From NCBI GenBank assembly GCA_004124405.1, contig SCKP01000001.1, positions 62,001 through 126,000 on the forward strand: a DNA stretch of 64,000 nucleotides, in the 5' to 3' direction. Under the pieces are notes generated by a model. That model was not told the DNA's origin and did no database searches. It was given only the letters and a program-made list of their open reading frames with translations. Position numbers and translations under genes: made by a program. Source of the DNA: Fidelibacterota bacterium (GTDB lineage: Bacteria; Fidelibacterota; Marinisomatia; SCGC-AAA003-L08; D37C17). This document shows positions 8,526 through 16,694 of the stretch, piece after piece. Within the stretch, counting starts at the first letter, position 1. Every line of letters begins with the position of its first letter.

Positions 8526-9685
8526 TGATTCTCAGATATTTTCTTGTTGTTATATCTCTCTGTTTTTTGGGGATTCTATCTTCTCAGAACACATATCCCA
8601 TAATACTCATTCATGGATTTCTTGGTTGGGGCCGGGATGAAATGGCCGGGTATTATTATTGGGGCGGGAAAACAGATTTAGAAACTGAACTAAAATCCGC
8701 TGGTTATGAAGTATATACTGTTTCTGTAGGACCTATTTCTCCAAATTGGGATCGTGCCATAGAAGCCTTCTATCAAATCAAAGGAGGGCAGGTTGACTAT
8801 GGAAATGAAAAAGCGGAAAAATATGATATCATTCAAAGACCGGCTGGAAAAAACTATCCTGGGTTTTACCCCCAATGGGATGAAGAGCATCCTGTTCATT
8901 TAATTGGCCATAGTCAGGGCGGTTCAACTGCAAAAATGCTGGAGGTATTATTACAAAACTCAATTCCAGGTGAAGATTCCCCCCTGCTTTCAAATGTATC
9001 TACTGGCTGGATCAGCAGTGTAACCACTATTTCTACGCCGCATAATGGTACCACCCTTGTGCCGCTCATGCTGGATGTTTTTCCATTTGCACTGAATTTA
9101 GCGCCCTGGTTTGGCGGGATCGAAAATGAAAAAATTGACGATTTATATAGTTTTGATTTGGAGCATTGGAATTTGGAAAAACTACCAAATGAATCCATTA
9201 AAGAATATTACGCTCGAATTGCCCAGTCACCTGTGAGTAATGAAAAAAATCTCTGCACTTGGGATTTATCTATTGCGGGTGCTGTAGAATTTAATAACAG
9301 CTACCATGCTGATAAAAATGTCTATTATTTTTCTATCCCCACTTTTTCCACCGTAAAGAAAAAAAATAAGCCCACACATAAACCTGATAAAAAAATGTCA
9401 TTTCACCTCTGGCCAACTGGAATGCTTATCGGCAATGATGAAAATGTTCCCGATAGCAGTTGGTATGAAAATGATGGGATTTGTAACACGGTTTCAATGA
9501 CAAAAATTGGGGATGTTAATATGCCCCCATATTCGGGCACTGCTGAAAAAGGGTCGTGGGTGGTCATGCCGCGCCTCAATTTTGACCATCAAGCAATAAT
9601 TGGCCATAATGTAAGCAAAGTTGAAAGAGAGGGCCTGATTGTATTATACAATAATCACTGTCAATTATTATATTCGCTTAAATGA
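8525..9685 (+). CDS. Secreted lipase of the Geobacillus/Staphylococcus (family I.5/I.6) type
   Basis: Predicted triacylglycerol/carboxylester hydrolase with an N-terminal signal peptide (about 20 residues, cleavage near LSSQN). The order of motifs matches thermoalkalophilic Geobacillus lipases: ILIHGFLGWGRDEM (oxyanion loop), YYYWGG, SPNWDRAIEAFYQ, nucleophile elbow GHSQGG, ATPHNGTT-like TISTPHNGTT, ENDGICNTVSM (catalytic Asp), and NFDHQAIIG (catalytic His). The two zinc-site aspartates appear conserved (NWDRA, WDLSI), but the two His of the Geobacillus zinc site are not found in the EKAEKYDIIQ stretch. The start is GTG, overlapping the protease stop. Confidence 0.88.
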   Translation: MILRYFLVVISLCFLGILSSQNTYPIILIHGFLGWGRDEMAGYYYWGGKTDLETELKSAGYEVYTVSVGPISPNWDRAIEAFYQIKGGQVDYGNEKAEKYDIIQRPAGKNYPGFYPQWDEEHPVHLIGHSQGGSTAKMLEVLLQNSIPGEDSPLLSNVSTGWISSVTTISTPHNGTTLVPLMLDVFPFALNLAPWFGGIENEKIDDLYSFDLEHWNLEKLPNESIKEYYARIAQSPVSNEKNLCTWDLSIAGAVEFNNSYHADKNVYYFSIPTFSTVKKKNKPTHKPDKKMSFHLWPTGMLIGNDENVPDSSWYENDGICNTVSMTKIGDVNMPPYSGTAEKGSWVVMPRLNFDHQAIIGHNVSKVEREGLIVLYNNHCQLLYSLK

Positions 9686-10347
9686 ACTCTTTTAACAAGG
9701 CTGTCATTTTCGATATGGACGGCGTCATTCTTGATACAGAGCCCCTTTATACCAAGGCTGAAATCCGTTTGTTTGGAGAATATGGAGTTATTATACCCGA
9801 AGAAGATTGGTCGTTATTTCGGGGGTGTGCTGAACAGGATTTTTTTGACCTTAGCATGAAGAGATATAAAATAACTGAAAATAAAAATATCTTTATGGAA
9901 AAAGGCCGAGCGTACGTTCGGGAAGAATTTAAGAAAAGCTTGGCTTTCATGCCTGGTTTTCATAAGCTGCATAACATGGTAAAGCAGCATTATAATATTG
10001 GCCTGGTAACCGCATCTCCCCGGCACAATTTAGACTGGCTGCGCACAATTATCGAATTAGATGATTTATTTGAACATATCATTTCAGGCGATGATACGGA
10101 TAGGAAGAAACCCCACCCAGAACCCTATCTCACCATGATGAGCCAACTCGGCATTGAACCGGAAAATACCGTAATTATTGAAGATTCACTCAACGGCGTT
10201 CAATCCGGCCTGGCATCTGGCGCATTCGTCATTGCCAAAACAGGATCTGTTCCAGATTCACAACTATCCATTGCCCACCGTATTATTTCTCATTTGGATG
10301 AAATTACACACAATATGATTGAAGAATTATTGCAGGATAGAAAATAA
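9682..10347 (+). CDS. HAD-superfamily phosphatase, beta-phosphoglucomutase-like
   Basis: 221 residues. Motif I is IFDMDGVILDTEPLY, with both catalytic aspartates. Motif II is VTASPR, motif III sits around RKKPHPEPYL, and motif IV is IEDSLNGVQSGLASG. The helical cap between residues 16 and 85 classes it with subfamily IA, which includes beta-phosphoglucomutase and small sugar-phosphate phosphatases. The ATG overlaps the lipase stop in an ATGA arrangement, so it is translationally coupled. The substrate cannot be told. Confidence 0.88.
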   Translation: MNSFNKAVIFDMDGVILDTEPLYTKAEIRLFGEYGVIIPEEDWSLFRGCAEQDFFDLSMKRYKITENKNIFMEKGRAYVREEFKKSLAFMPGFHKLHNMVKQHYNIGLVTASPRHNLDWLRTIIELDDLFEHIISGDDTDRKKPHPEPYLTMMSQLGIEPENTVIIEDSLNGVQSGLASGAFVIAKTGSVPDSQLSIAHRIISHLDEITHNMIEELLQDRK

Positions 10348-10364
10348 TGTTGTAATATACAATA

Positions 10365-10784
10365 ATGAATATTCCAGAACTTCTCACGGATTTAACCATT
10401 CATTATAATGCTTTATTACGGCATTATGCTTCCCAATTATCCCTCACTGCTCCACAAGCTTTTCATCTCCTGGCTATTTTAACCGATGGTATTTCTATGT
10501 CAGTCCTGGCACATAAACTGGGTTTAGACAACAGCACTCTCACGCGCAATATCCAAAAATTAGAAAAATTGGAGCTGGTTCTTCGAAAACAAGACACTTT
10601 TGACAAAAGAGTTTTAAGGGTCCATCTTACGAAAAAAGGGCAGGCTATCGTTGAACAATTTGAAAACTTGCTTCTTGATTTGAATTATTCTATGCTAAAA
10701 CATATTGATTTAGACGATCAGGAAAATATACCTGAAATGTTGGAAAAACTAGTATGGGCAATGGATTGTATACGGGAGAAATGA
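10365..10784 (+). CDS. MarR-family transcriptional regulator
   Basis: 139 residues with a winged helix-turn-helix. The recognition region is SVLAHKLGLDNSTLTRNIQKLEK, followed by the wing VLRKQDTFDKRVLRVHLTKKG, where the DxRxxxxxLT pattern is the MarR hallmark. N- and C-terminal helices would form the dimer interface. It overlaps mutY by 4 bases. Candidate targets are its own operon, but no operator-like palindrome was recognised just upstream. Confidence 0.9.
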   Translation: MNIPELLTDLTIHYNALLRHYASQLSLTAPQAFHLLAILTDGISMSVLAHKLGLDNSTLTRNIQKLEKLELVLRKQDTFDKRVLRVHLTKKGQAIVEQFENLLLDLNYSMLKHIDLDDQENIPEMLEKLVWAMDCIREK

Positions 10785-11866
10785 ATTTGACAAAGAACAA
10801 ATATTCTGATTTTGCTTCTCATCTACTTGCGTGGTATGATGGGCGTAGCTGCAATTTTCCCTGGAGAGATTGCAAGGACCCCTATAAAATTTATTTATCA
10901 GAGGTGATGTTACAGCAAACGCAGGTTAGTACCGTATTGCCTTACTATAAAAAATGGATACAAACATATCCAACAATACAGTCGGTGGCCAATGACACGC
11001 AGGAACAAATACTAAAACAATGGGAAGGGTTGGGGTATTATGGCCGTGCACGAAATTTTCATAAATCCTGTAAGATTATTGTCAATGACTTCGGCGGCAT
11101 GATTCCCAATAGATCTGACGAATTTTCCAAATTACCTGGTGTGGGACCCTATATTTCAGCGGCTGTAATGTCCATGGCCTTTCAGCATCCCTTGCCTGCT
11201 GTGGATGCTAACGCCATTCGAGTTGGTGCGCGAATGGAAATGCTTGATTTACCCTATCCTAAAAATTTAAATATCATTTACGATTACTTTAAAAGTCATA
11301 TTTCTATAGAAAGACCCGGTGATTTTAACCAGGCAATAATGGATTTAGGGCGTGAAATTTGCACAGTAGATAGTCCAAAATGTAGGGTCTGTCCTTTATC
11401 TAAATTTTGCAAAGCCCTGGTTAATAAATCTGTTGATAAATACCCAATTAAAGTGAAATCATCAAAAAAGCCGCATTACAATGTAGCTGTGGGAGTAATT
11501 TGGAATAATGGGAAAATATTAATTTCTAAACGAAGAGAAAACGGACTGTTGGGCGGCTTGTGGGAATTCCCGGGTGGTAAAATTGAAAAGGGTGAAAGTG
11601 CCCAGGAATGCATTATTCGAGAAGTAAAGGAAGAGTTGGGGGTTCTGGTTCAACCAACTTCCTTTCTAAAGCAGATAAAACACGCCTATACCCATTTTTC
11701 CATTACCATGGATGCTTATCACTGTGACTACTTACAGGGTCCGCCAAAAGCTCTGGGTTGTGATAATTGGAAATGGATTGCTCCACAGGAAATTAACCTG
11801 CTTCCTTTTCCAAAAGCAAATCATAAGCTATTTGACAAAATTATAATTGAAGAGAGTGTATGCTAA
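10781..11866 (+). CDS. mutY: A/G-specific adenine glycosylase
   Basis: Removes adenine mispaired with 8-oxoguanine. EVMLQQTQV holds the catalytic Glu, LPGVGPYISAAV is the helix-hairpin-helix, and AVDANAIRV carries the conserved Asp. Four cysteines (C-x6-C-x2-C-x5-C, around residues 190-208) bind the [4Fe-4S] cluster. A C-terminal NUDIX-like domain (GLWEFPGGKIEKGES) recognises 8-oxoG. I prefer the ATG at 10781: GGGAG precedes it and it overlaps the marR stop as ATGA. An in-frame ATG at 10754 would add nine residues. It gives 361 residues, of usual family length. Confidence 0.95.
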   Translation: MNLTKNKYSDFASHLLAWYDGRSCNFPWRDCKDPYKIYLSEVMLQQTQVSTVLPYYKKWIQTYPTIQSVANDTQEQILKQWEGLGYYGRARNFHKSCKIIVNDFGGMIPNRSDEFSKLPGVGPYISAAVMSMAFQHPLPAVDANAIRVGARMEMLDLPYPKNLNIIYDYFKSHISIERPGDFNQAIMDLGREICTVDSPKCRVCPLSKFCKALVNKSVDKYPIKVKSSKKPHYNVAVGVIWNNGKILISKRRENGLLGGLWEFPGGKIEKGESAQECIIREVKEELGVLVQPTSFLKQIKHAYTHFSITMDAYHCDYLQGPPKALGCDNWKWIAPQEINLLPFPKANHKLFDKIIIEESVC

Positions 11867-12576
11867 AATACAAATTAATATCATTGGTATTATATGTAAG
11901 TGGACTGCTGGCATTTATTTTAATAGCATTTATTTTAATTTTATCCGGTTTCATTTTTCTTCCTCTATTTTATGGTACAGTAAAGGCTTGCTGTAGATTA
12001 ATGCTATCCTCATTGCTGCTATGGCCCAATATAAAAGGGAAATTCCCGCCAGATGGTACCTATATAATTATGATGAATCATTCCAGTTTTCTTGATGTAT
12101 TTATTTTTCCTTTAATTCCTATAGGTGCCTGGACAGGAATATCGGCTGCGAAAAATTTTAAAATTCCCATTTTTTCCTCAATTATGAAGCGAATTCAGAC
12201 TATTCCCATTGACAGGAAAAATCGCCTGTCTGCCTTTGAAAGTATCAAAAAAGCCGAAGATGTATTAAAGCAGGGCATTCATATTGGCATTCTTCCTGAA
12301 GGCACCAGAACATTAGATGGGAAAATGAAGGCATTTAAAAAAGGAGGGTTTCATATGGCAATTAATTCCAATACTGCCATTGTGCCTGTTGGGGTTTCCG
12401 GGGCTTACAATTTTAAACCAAAGGACAGGTGGTGGATGAAGCCGGGATCAATATCTATTAATATTGGTTCTCCCACCAATGTATCAGAATATTCAGATTT
12501 GGGAATTGATGGGCTTAAAAATGCAGTTGAAAAAACTATTAAAGAATTATCAGGAGAATCACATGAAGTTAAATGA
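11860..12576 (+). CDS. plsC: 1-acyl-sn-glycerol-3-phosphate acyltransferase
   Basis: Makes phosphatidic acid at the inner membrane. The N-terminal hydrophobic segment (residues 5-40) is followed by the acyltransferase motifs NHSSFLD (HX4D, about residue 73) and PEGTRT (about residue 146), the latter binding glycerol phosphate. At 238 residues it has the family length. It overlaps mutY by 7 bases and the following SDR gene by 14, so all are in one transcript. Acyl-chain specificity cannot be read. Confidence 0.92.
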   Translation: MLKYKLISLVLYVSGLLAFILIAFILILSGFIFLPLFYGTVKACCRLMLSSLLLWPNIKGKFPPDGTYIIMMNHSSFLDVFIFPLIPIGAWTGISAAKNFKIPIFSSIMKRIQTIPIDRKNRLSAFESIKKAEDVLKQGIHIGILPEGTRTLDGKMKAFKKGGFHMAINSNTAIVPVGVSGAYNFKPKDRWWMKPGSISINIGSPTNVSEYSDLGIDGLKNAVEKTIKELSGESHEVK

Positions 12577-13228
12577 AATGAATGTTGTAATTACAGGGGC
12601 TAATGGTACTGTTGCCTCAGAATTGATCTCTTTTTTTTCTAATAAAGCTGCTTTCGTTGTTGGTACCGTAAGACAGCTTTCGGAAAATGTGGAAAATGAA
12701 AATAACTCTGCTATTATCGAGATGGACCCCTTAGATCATTATTCTATTGGCAATGCTATTTCTTGGATATATGATGAAGTTGGAAATATCCACGCATGGC
12801 TGAATATTGTGGGTGGATTCACCATGGGCAATCATGTTGAAGAAGGTCATGATGACTGGAACTATATGTATAATACAAATTTTATGACTGCCTTGAATTG
12901 TTGTCAACAGATCTTGCCGAAAATGAAGCAAAATGGTTGGGGTAGAATTGTGAATATGGGCGCTCAGGCTGCTGTTAACGGGAGGCCTCTTACTGGACCA
13001 TATTGTACCAGCAAATCTGCTGTTCACGTGCTAAGCAAAACCATCGCCTTGGAAAATGGAAACGGTATTACCTGTAATGCCATTTTACCTGGTATTATTG
13101 ATACTCCCGCCAATAGAAAGCAAATGCCTGACGCAAACAATAGTAACTGGGTAAGCTTAAAACAAATAGCTGTGAGAATTGAAAGCCTATTATTATCTGA
13201 TGAAAACGGCTCTTTAATTAATCTTTAG
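12563..13228 (+). CDS. Short-chain dehydrogenase/reductase
   Basis: 221 residues starting at the ATG after AGGAGA (12551-12556), inside the plsC tail. VVITGANGTVASEL is the TGxxxGxx cofactor loop. IVNMGAQAA holds the position where the catalytic Ser normally sits, but here it reads Ala-Gln-Ala. YCTSK is the catalytic YxxxK. The missing canonical Ser is unusual and may alter the activity. The product overlaps the opposite-strand membrane-protein gene by 11 bases at its 3' end. Substrate unknown. Confidence 0.87.
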   Translation: MKLNEMNVVITGANGTVASELISFFSNKAAFVVGTVRQLSENVENENNSAIIEMDPLDHYSIGNAISWIYDEVGNIHAWLNIVGGFTMGNHVEEGHDDWNYMYNTNFMTALNCCQQILPKMKQNGWGRIVNMGAQAAVNGRPLTGPYCTSKSAVHVLSKTIALENGNGITCNAILPGIIDTPANRKQMPDANNSNWVSLKQIAVRIESLLLSDENGSLINL

Positions 13229-13937
13229 GACTTCCTCTTTTGAGCTTCTCATATACATAGGTGTTCACCATTATAGCAAGGGGAACGCTGATTACCAACC
13301 CCGCCCCAAGGGGAATTATAGAAATTAGTACAATAATGGACATTACCGCTCCCAATAAAAATAATTCCATCACATAGCCTTTGGTTATTGCAGCGCTTTT
13401 CTTTACCGCATCAATAATGCCGCATTCTTCATCTACTAAAAAATAATCGTAAAATTGGAGTCTTAAAGAAATATATACAAATGGTATAAAAATGATCAGC
13501 ACTGGGATTACCATTGACATACCTTCTAAAGATTCTATGGTTGGGAACGTGTCCAAATCTACTGAAATTGAAGATAGCAAAAGTACAATTCCCGGTATGG
13601 CAGAAACCAATAGAATCAATATAACCAATAGCGATGCCATTAAGTAGGGTATCAACAAATTAAAGCTGCCAAATAAATGGGAGAAATCTCCCTTGCGATT
13701 GTGAACTAAATTCAGGCAAATTCGCAACATGCCCAGATTTAAACCCATTTGAAATAAATATGCCGCTACTGTAAATAGAATAGATTGAAAGGTAAGGTCT
13801 TCAAGCAGCCTATTTTGAATCATGCCCAAAAACAAGTTAAGGCAAAAAATAAATATAATAGCCAAAACCAATAATCCAAAATTGGGTTTCAATATATTCC
13901 AGGAACTGGTAATTATTTCTCTTTTTGAAAAGTCCAT
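13218..13937 (-). CDS. Multi-pass membrane protein, DUF975/GPDPase-membrane-domain-like
   Basis: 239 residues with about five or six hydrophobic segments and little else. The segment RLQFYDYFLVDEECGIIDAVKKSAAITKGYVMELF follows the pattern of the DUF975/YciC-type families, in which a conserved Arg/Tyr segment precedes 'ALxxSxxxxKG'. A related but clearly different protein is encoded at 45950-46684. Function unknown. The gene is convergent with the SDR, overlapping it by 11 bases, and divergent from dapF. Confidence 0.68.
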   Translation of the reverse strand: MDFSKREIITSSWNILKPNFGLLVLAIIFIFCLNLFLGMIQNRLLEDLTFQSILFTVAAYLFQMGLNLGMLRICLNLVHNRKGDFSHLFGSFNLLIPYLMASLLVILILLVSAIPGIVLLLSSISVDLDTFPTIESLEGMSMVIPVLIIFIPFVYISLRLQFYDYFLVDEECGIIDAVKKSAAITKGYVMELFLLGAVMSIIVLISIIPLGAGLVISVPLAIMVNTYVYEKLKRGSPKD

Positions 13938-14018
13938 TTAATTTCCTTTATTAGATGGAATAAAATTAAAATCATTAACATTAATGATTATACTAAATTC
14001 AACAAAATTATGGAAGAA

Positions 14019-14051
14019 CCATAGAGATACGACTAGCCTGCTGCTCTATGG
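14019..14051. promoter_or_regulatory. Inverted repeat in the divergent intergenic region before dapF
   Basis: Arms CCATAGAG and CTCTATGG are a perfect 8-bp inverted repeat (9 bp counting the flanking A-T) around a 17-base spacer. It lies in the 207-base gap between the membrane-protein start (13937) and the dapF start (14145). The position suggests an operator or an RNA hairpin in the dapF leader. The T-rich stretch after it is poor for a terminator. Confidence 0.35.
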
Positions 14052-14144
14052 TATTATTTGTGGTAATTGACAGCATTCTGCATGACAGGCGTGTGAATTT
14101 GTTAGTAATTTAAATTCTGTGCATATATATAAAAATGTGAACTT

Positions 14145-14948
14145 ATGAAAATACCCTTTATCAAATGCCACGCCAATGGAAATGACTTCATTCTTATTTT
14201 TGCAGAAAACTTTCCAGAATCTGATAATAGAGAATCAATCATTAAGCGGCTCTGTTTGCGCCATACGGGCATCGGCGCTGATGGATTGTTTATTATTTCA
14301 CCCTCTAAAAAAAATGATTTTCTACTTGATTATTATAATTCTGACGGATCATGGGAAACTTTCTGTGCCAATGGATCCCGATGTGTCTCATTGTTTATGT
14401 ATCAATCCGGAAAAGTCGGGCGAAAAATGAAATTTGAAACGGGTGCAGGTGTGCATTGGTCAGAAATTAATAGTGATACTATGGTAGTGATGAGTATGAG
14501 AAAACCAAAATATAAATCTCAGACACTGAGTCCCGAAGGGTTTGCTGGATTTTTTGTGGATAGCGGTGCTCGTCATTTTGTATGTGAGTCGGACAATTTA
14601 GAACGTGAATTTGTTGTTAATCGAGGCAGACAAATTCGCCTTCATCAATTGTTTCAGCCCAAGGGAATTAATGTAAACTTTTATAAACTGGAAGATGACG
14701 GTATAGTAGATATTAGAACCTATGAAAAGGGCGTTGAACAACTGGTGCTTTCCTGTTCTTCGGGTTCAATTGCTGTAGTCTTTCATCTGGTCCAAAGTCT
14801 TGGATTGTCTTCTCCCATAACTACCACCTCTCCCGGTGGTAAACTCCAGTTTACCTTTGATAAAAAATGGGCAGATGCCCGTTGTGAAGGTCCTGCTGCA
14901 ATTACGTTTTCTGGTGAATTTGATTACACCGCTCCCATCAATGCCTAA
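14145..14948 (+). CDS. dapF: Diaminopimelate epimerase
   Basis: Converts LL- to meso-diaminopimelate for lysine and peptidoglycan. FIKCHANGNDFILI is the family N-terminus, CANGSRC (about residue 82) holds the first catalytic Cys. The second lies in LSCSSGSIAV (about residue 205), where most members have ACGTGA. The Cys itself is kept but the neighbouring Gly-Thr-Gly loop is replaced by Ser-Ser-Gly, an uncommon variation. Length 267 is normal. It overlaps the following phosphatase gene by 8 bases. Confidence 0.9.
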   Translation: MKIPFIKCHANGNDFILIFAENFPESDNRESIIKRLCLRHTGIGADGLFIISPSKKNDFLLDYYNSDGSWETFCANGSRCVSLFMYQSGKVGRKMKFETGAGVHWSEINSDTMVVMSMRKPKYKSQTLSPEGFAGFFVDSGARHFVCESDNLEREFVVNRGRQIRLHQLFQPKGINVNFYKLEDDGIVDIRTYEKGVEQLVLSCSSGSIAVVFHLVQSLGLSSPITTTSPGGKLQFTFDKKWADARCEGPAAITFSGEFDYTAPINA

Positions 14949-15714
14949 TTTTGGTATACTATTCGATTTGGACGGTGTTATTTATCAAGGCAATGCTTTA
15001 ATCGCCGGCGCCAAGGAATCTATCAGCCTCCTCCGTCAAAATAATATCCCCTTTCGTTTTATTACCAACACTACCCGAATGACAAAAAGGAATTTGGTGA
15101 CAAAACTTAAATCAATGGGTCTAAGCTTAGAAATTAATGAAGTTTTTGCAGCTCCCCATGCTGCTGTGGAATATTGTAAAAGCAAGGGTTATAAAAAAAT
15201 TGAGCTGGTAGTACCAGATAGGAGTATGGAAGAGGATTTTGCAGATTTTGATTTACATACTGACAATCCACAGGCCATTGTAATGGGAGATATGGGCAAT
15301 CAGTTCACCTTTGATCTGTTAAATTCTCTGTTCAAAAAAATACTAAATGGAGCTGAAATAGTTGCCTTGCATAAGAACAAATATTGGCATTCGGGCAAAG
15401 AATTAATCTTGGATTTAGGCGCATTTGTTTCCGCTCTGGAATTTGCCACAGAAAAAGAGTCCGTGGTTATTGGCAAACCCAGTCCACATTTATTTCAGCT
15501 GGCATCCAAGCCTTGGGGGTTACCTTTTAAATCCATTTTTATGGTAGGAGATGATATTAATAGCGATATTAACGGCGCTTATAATGTGGGCATGCAGTCC
15601 GTTTTGGTTAAGACTGGAAAATATAGGGAAGAAAGTCTAAAACGCTCTGAAATTAAACCCGATTATATTATTAATTCTGTGGCTGATTTACCGGAAATAT
15701 TACCATTAAATTGA
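14941..15714 (+). CDS. NagD/PGP-like HAD phosphatase (subfamily IIA)
   Basis: Starting at the ATG that gives MPNFGILFDLDGVIYQG, the protein is 257 residues. Motif I FDLDGVIYQG, motif II ITNTTRMTK, Lys motif GKPSPHLFQ and motif IV VGDDINSDINGA are in the NagD order, with the large C2-type cap between motifs II and III. Relatives hydrolyse nucleotide monophosphates, phosphoglycolate or similar small phosphates. The start overlaps dapF; the 3' end overlaps the opposite-strand gene by 9 bases. Confidence 0.87.
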   Translation: MPNFGILFDLDGVIYQGNALIAGAKESISLLRQNNIPFRFITNTTRMTKRNLVTKLKSMGLSLEINEVFAAPHAAVEYCKSKGYKKIELVVPDRSMEEDFADFDLHTDNPQAIVMGDMGNQFTFDLLNSLFKKILNGAEIVALHKNKYWHSGKELILDLGAFVSALEFATEKESVVIGKPSPHLFQLASKPWGLPFKSIFMVGDDINSDINGAYNVGMQSVLVKTGKYREESLKRSEIKPDYIINSVADLPEILPLN

Positions 15715-16128
15715 ATCTGATAGGTGAATAAGCGCCATTTCGCTTGCTTGAAAAAGATCCGGTTCCTCAATATTTTTTAAACCCAGCAGCACCTCAGCCT
15801 TCTCACCTAATGAAATAGTTACAAAGGGTATAGATAATAACTTAAGCGTGTCTTGTAAAGTATAACCTGATTTTTGCCACGGTCCGGGGAAAAGGAGCAG
15901 TCCGCAAATTTTGTTGCGCTGCCTTTGCACAATAGTAACTGCCCTGGCTTCATCTTGTGTTTGAAATATTTTTAATTTTAACTCTAATTTTCCTGCAATC
16001 CGGCGCAAATTCCTGTTAAGTTTGTCCAGGGTAATATTGGGACTGGCTTCTATTGTTCTGTGTCCCAATAGATTCATATTAGGTCCATGAATAATAAGAA
16101 TGTTTTTCTGAGTTTGTTTTTGTGTCAT
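15706..16128 (-). CDS. Type II dehydroquinase (AroQ)-fold protein lacking catalytic motifs
   Basis: 140 residues. The N-terminus ILIIHGPNMNLLGHR is the AroQ signature, and the overall flavodoxin-like spacing and length fit. The catalytic parts are replaced. Where AroQ has PxxYG with the essential Tyr, this reads EASPN. QSNHEG becomes QTQDEA, INPGAYTHTS becomes LFPGPWQKSG, and the EVHLSNxxxRE loop becomes TISLGEKAEVL. The protein therefore probably does not dehydrate 3-dehydroquinate. It could be a divergent enzyme or a binding protein. Its ATG overlaps the upstream NUDIX stop by 4 bases, so the two are cotranscribed on the - strand. Confidence 0.72.
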   Translation of the reverse strand: MTQKQTQKNILIIHGPNMNLLGHRTIEASPNITLDKLNRNLRRIAGKLELKLKIFQTQDEARAVTIVQRQRNKICGLLLFPGPWQKSGYTLQDTLKLLSIPFVTISLGEKAEVLLGLKNIEEPDLFQASEMALIHLSDSI

Positions 16129-16628
16129 GATAATGATTTCTGTAGGTACATATTCACAATTTTTTCATGGCAGAGAAATGCAAGTTTTGGCAGCTCTTTC
16201 AAAGGAAACAAAATTGCTTCTTCTGCATCATCCCCTGCTTTAAGCGAGGACCAATCTTCAATTTGTACTTCCATTCCCATCAATAAAATATCTCCAAAAA
16301 CTGAATTAAAATGACTGCATGTGCCCAGCAAATTACTCACTCTTCCCTGTAAGTTTGTTTCTTCTAACAGTTCTCTTTGTGCGCCCATTTCAGGGGTCTC
16401 CCCCCTTTCAATAAACCCCCCCGGCAAGCCCCACATTCCTTTTCCAGGATCTACTGCTCTTTTCACTAACAGCAATTGATTTTCATGCGTACATATTAAA
16501 GTGGCTGTTGGTTTTGGGTTTTCATAATGGATGGTGCTGCAATGTGAACAAAAATATCGTTTATTGCCATCTTTTTCTCCAAACTGGTTTTTTTTGCCGC
16601 AATTTGAGCAAAATTCTAAATATCCCAT
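16125..16628 (-). CDS. NUDIX hydrolase with N-terminal zinc ribbon
   Basis: 167 residues. Two CxxC pairs in the first 35 residues (FCSNCGKK and YFCSHCST) form a zinc ribbon like that of NADH pyrophosphatase NudC. The NUDIX box GGFIERGETPEMGAQRELLEETN is complete with its REUXEE glutamates. It is shorter than NudC and lacks its SQPWPFPxS array, so it is a general zinc-ribbon NUDIX protein of the YjaD/ADP-ribose type. It is the first gene of a two-gene operon with the AroQ-like gene. Confidence 0.87.
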   Translation of the reverse strand: MGYLEFCSNCGKKNQFGEKDGNKRYFCSHCSTIHYENPKPTATLICTHENQLLLVKRAVDPGKGMWGLPGGFIERGETPEMGAQRELLEETNLQGRVSNLLGTCSHFNSVFGDILLMGMEVQIEDWSSLKAGDDAEEAILFPLKELPKLAFLCHEKIVNMYLQKSLS

Positions 16629-16694
16629 ATTTGAAATATAAGGCAGATTTCATCATTGTATAAAGATAGATAAAAATGCTAATTTTCACGCCCT

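Noticed and set aside
12464-12562. Longer N-terminus for the SDR gene
   Set aside because: It would lie wholly within plsC in another frame; the ATG at 12563 has AGGAGA and gives the normal SDR start.
14836-14940. Longer N-terminus for the NagD-like gene
   Set aside because: The extra 35 codons overlap dapF in another frame and precede the conserved FDLDGV start without similarity to the family.
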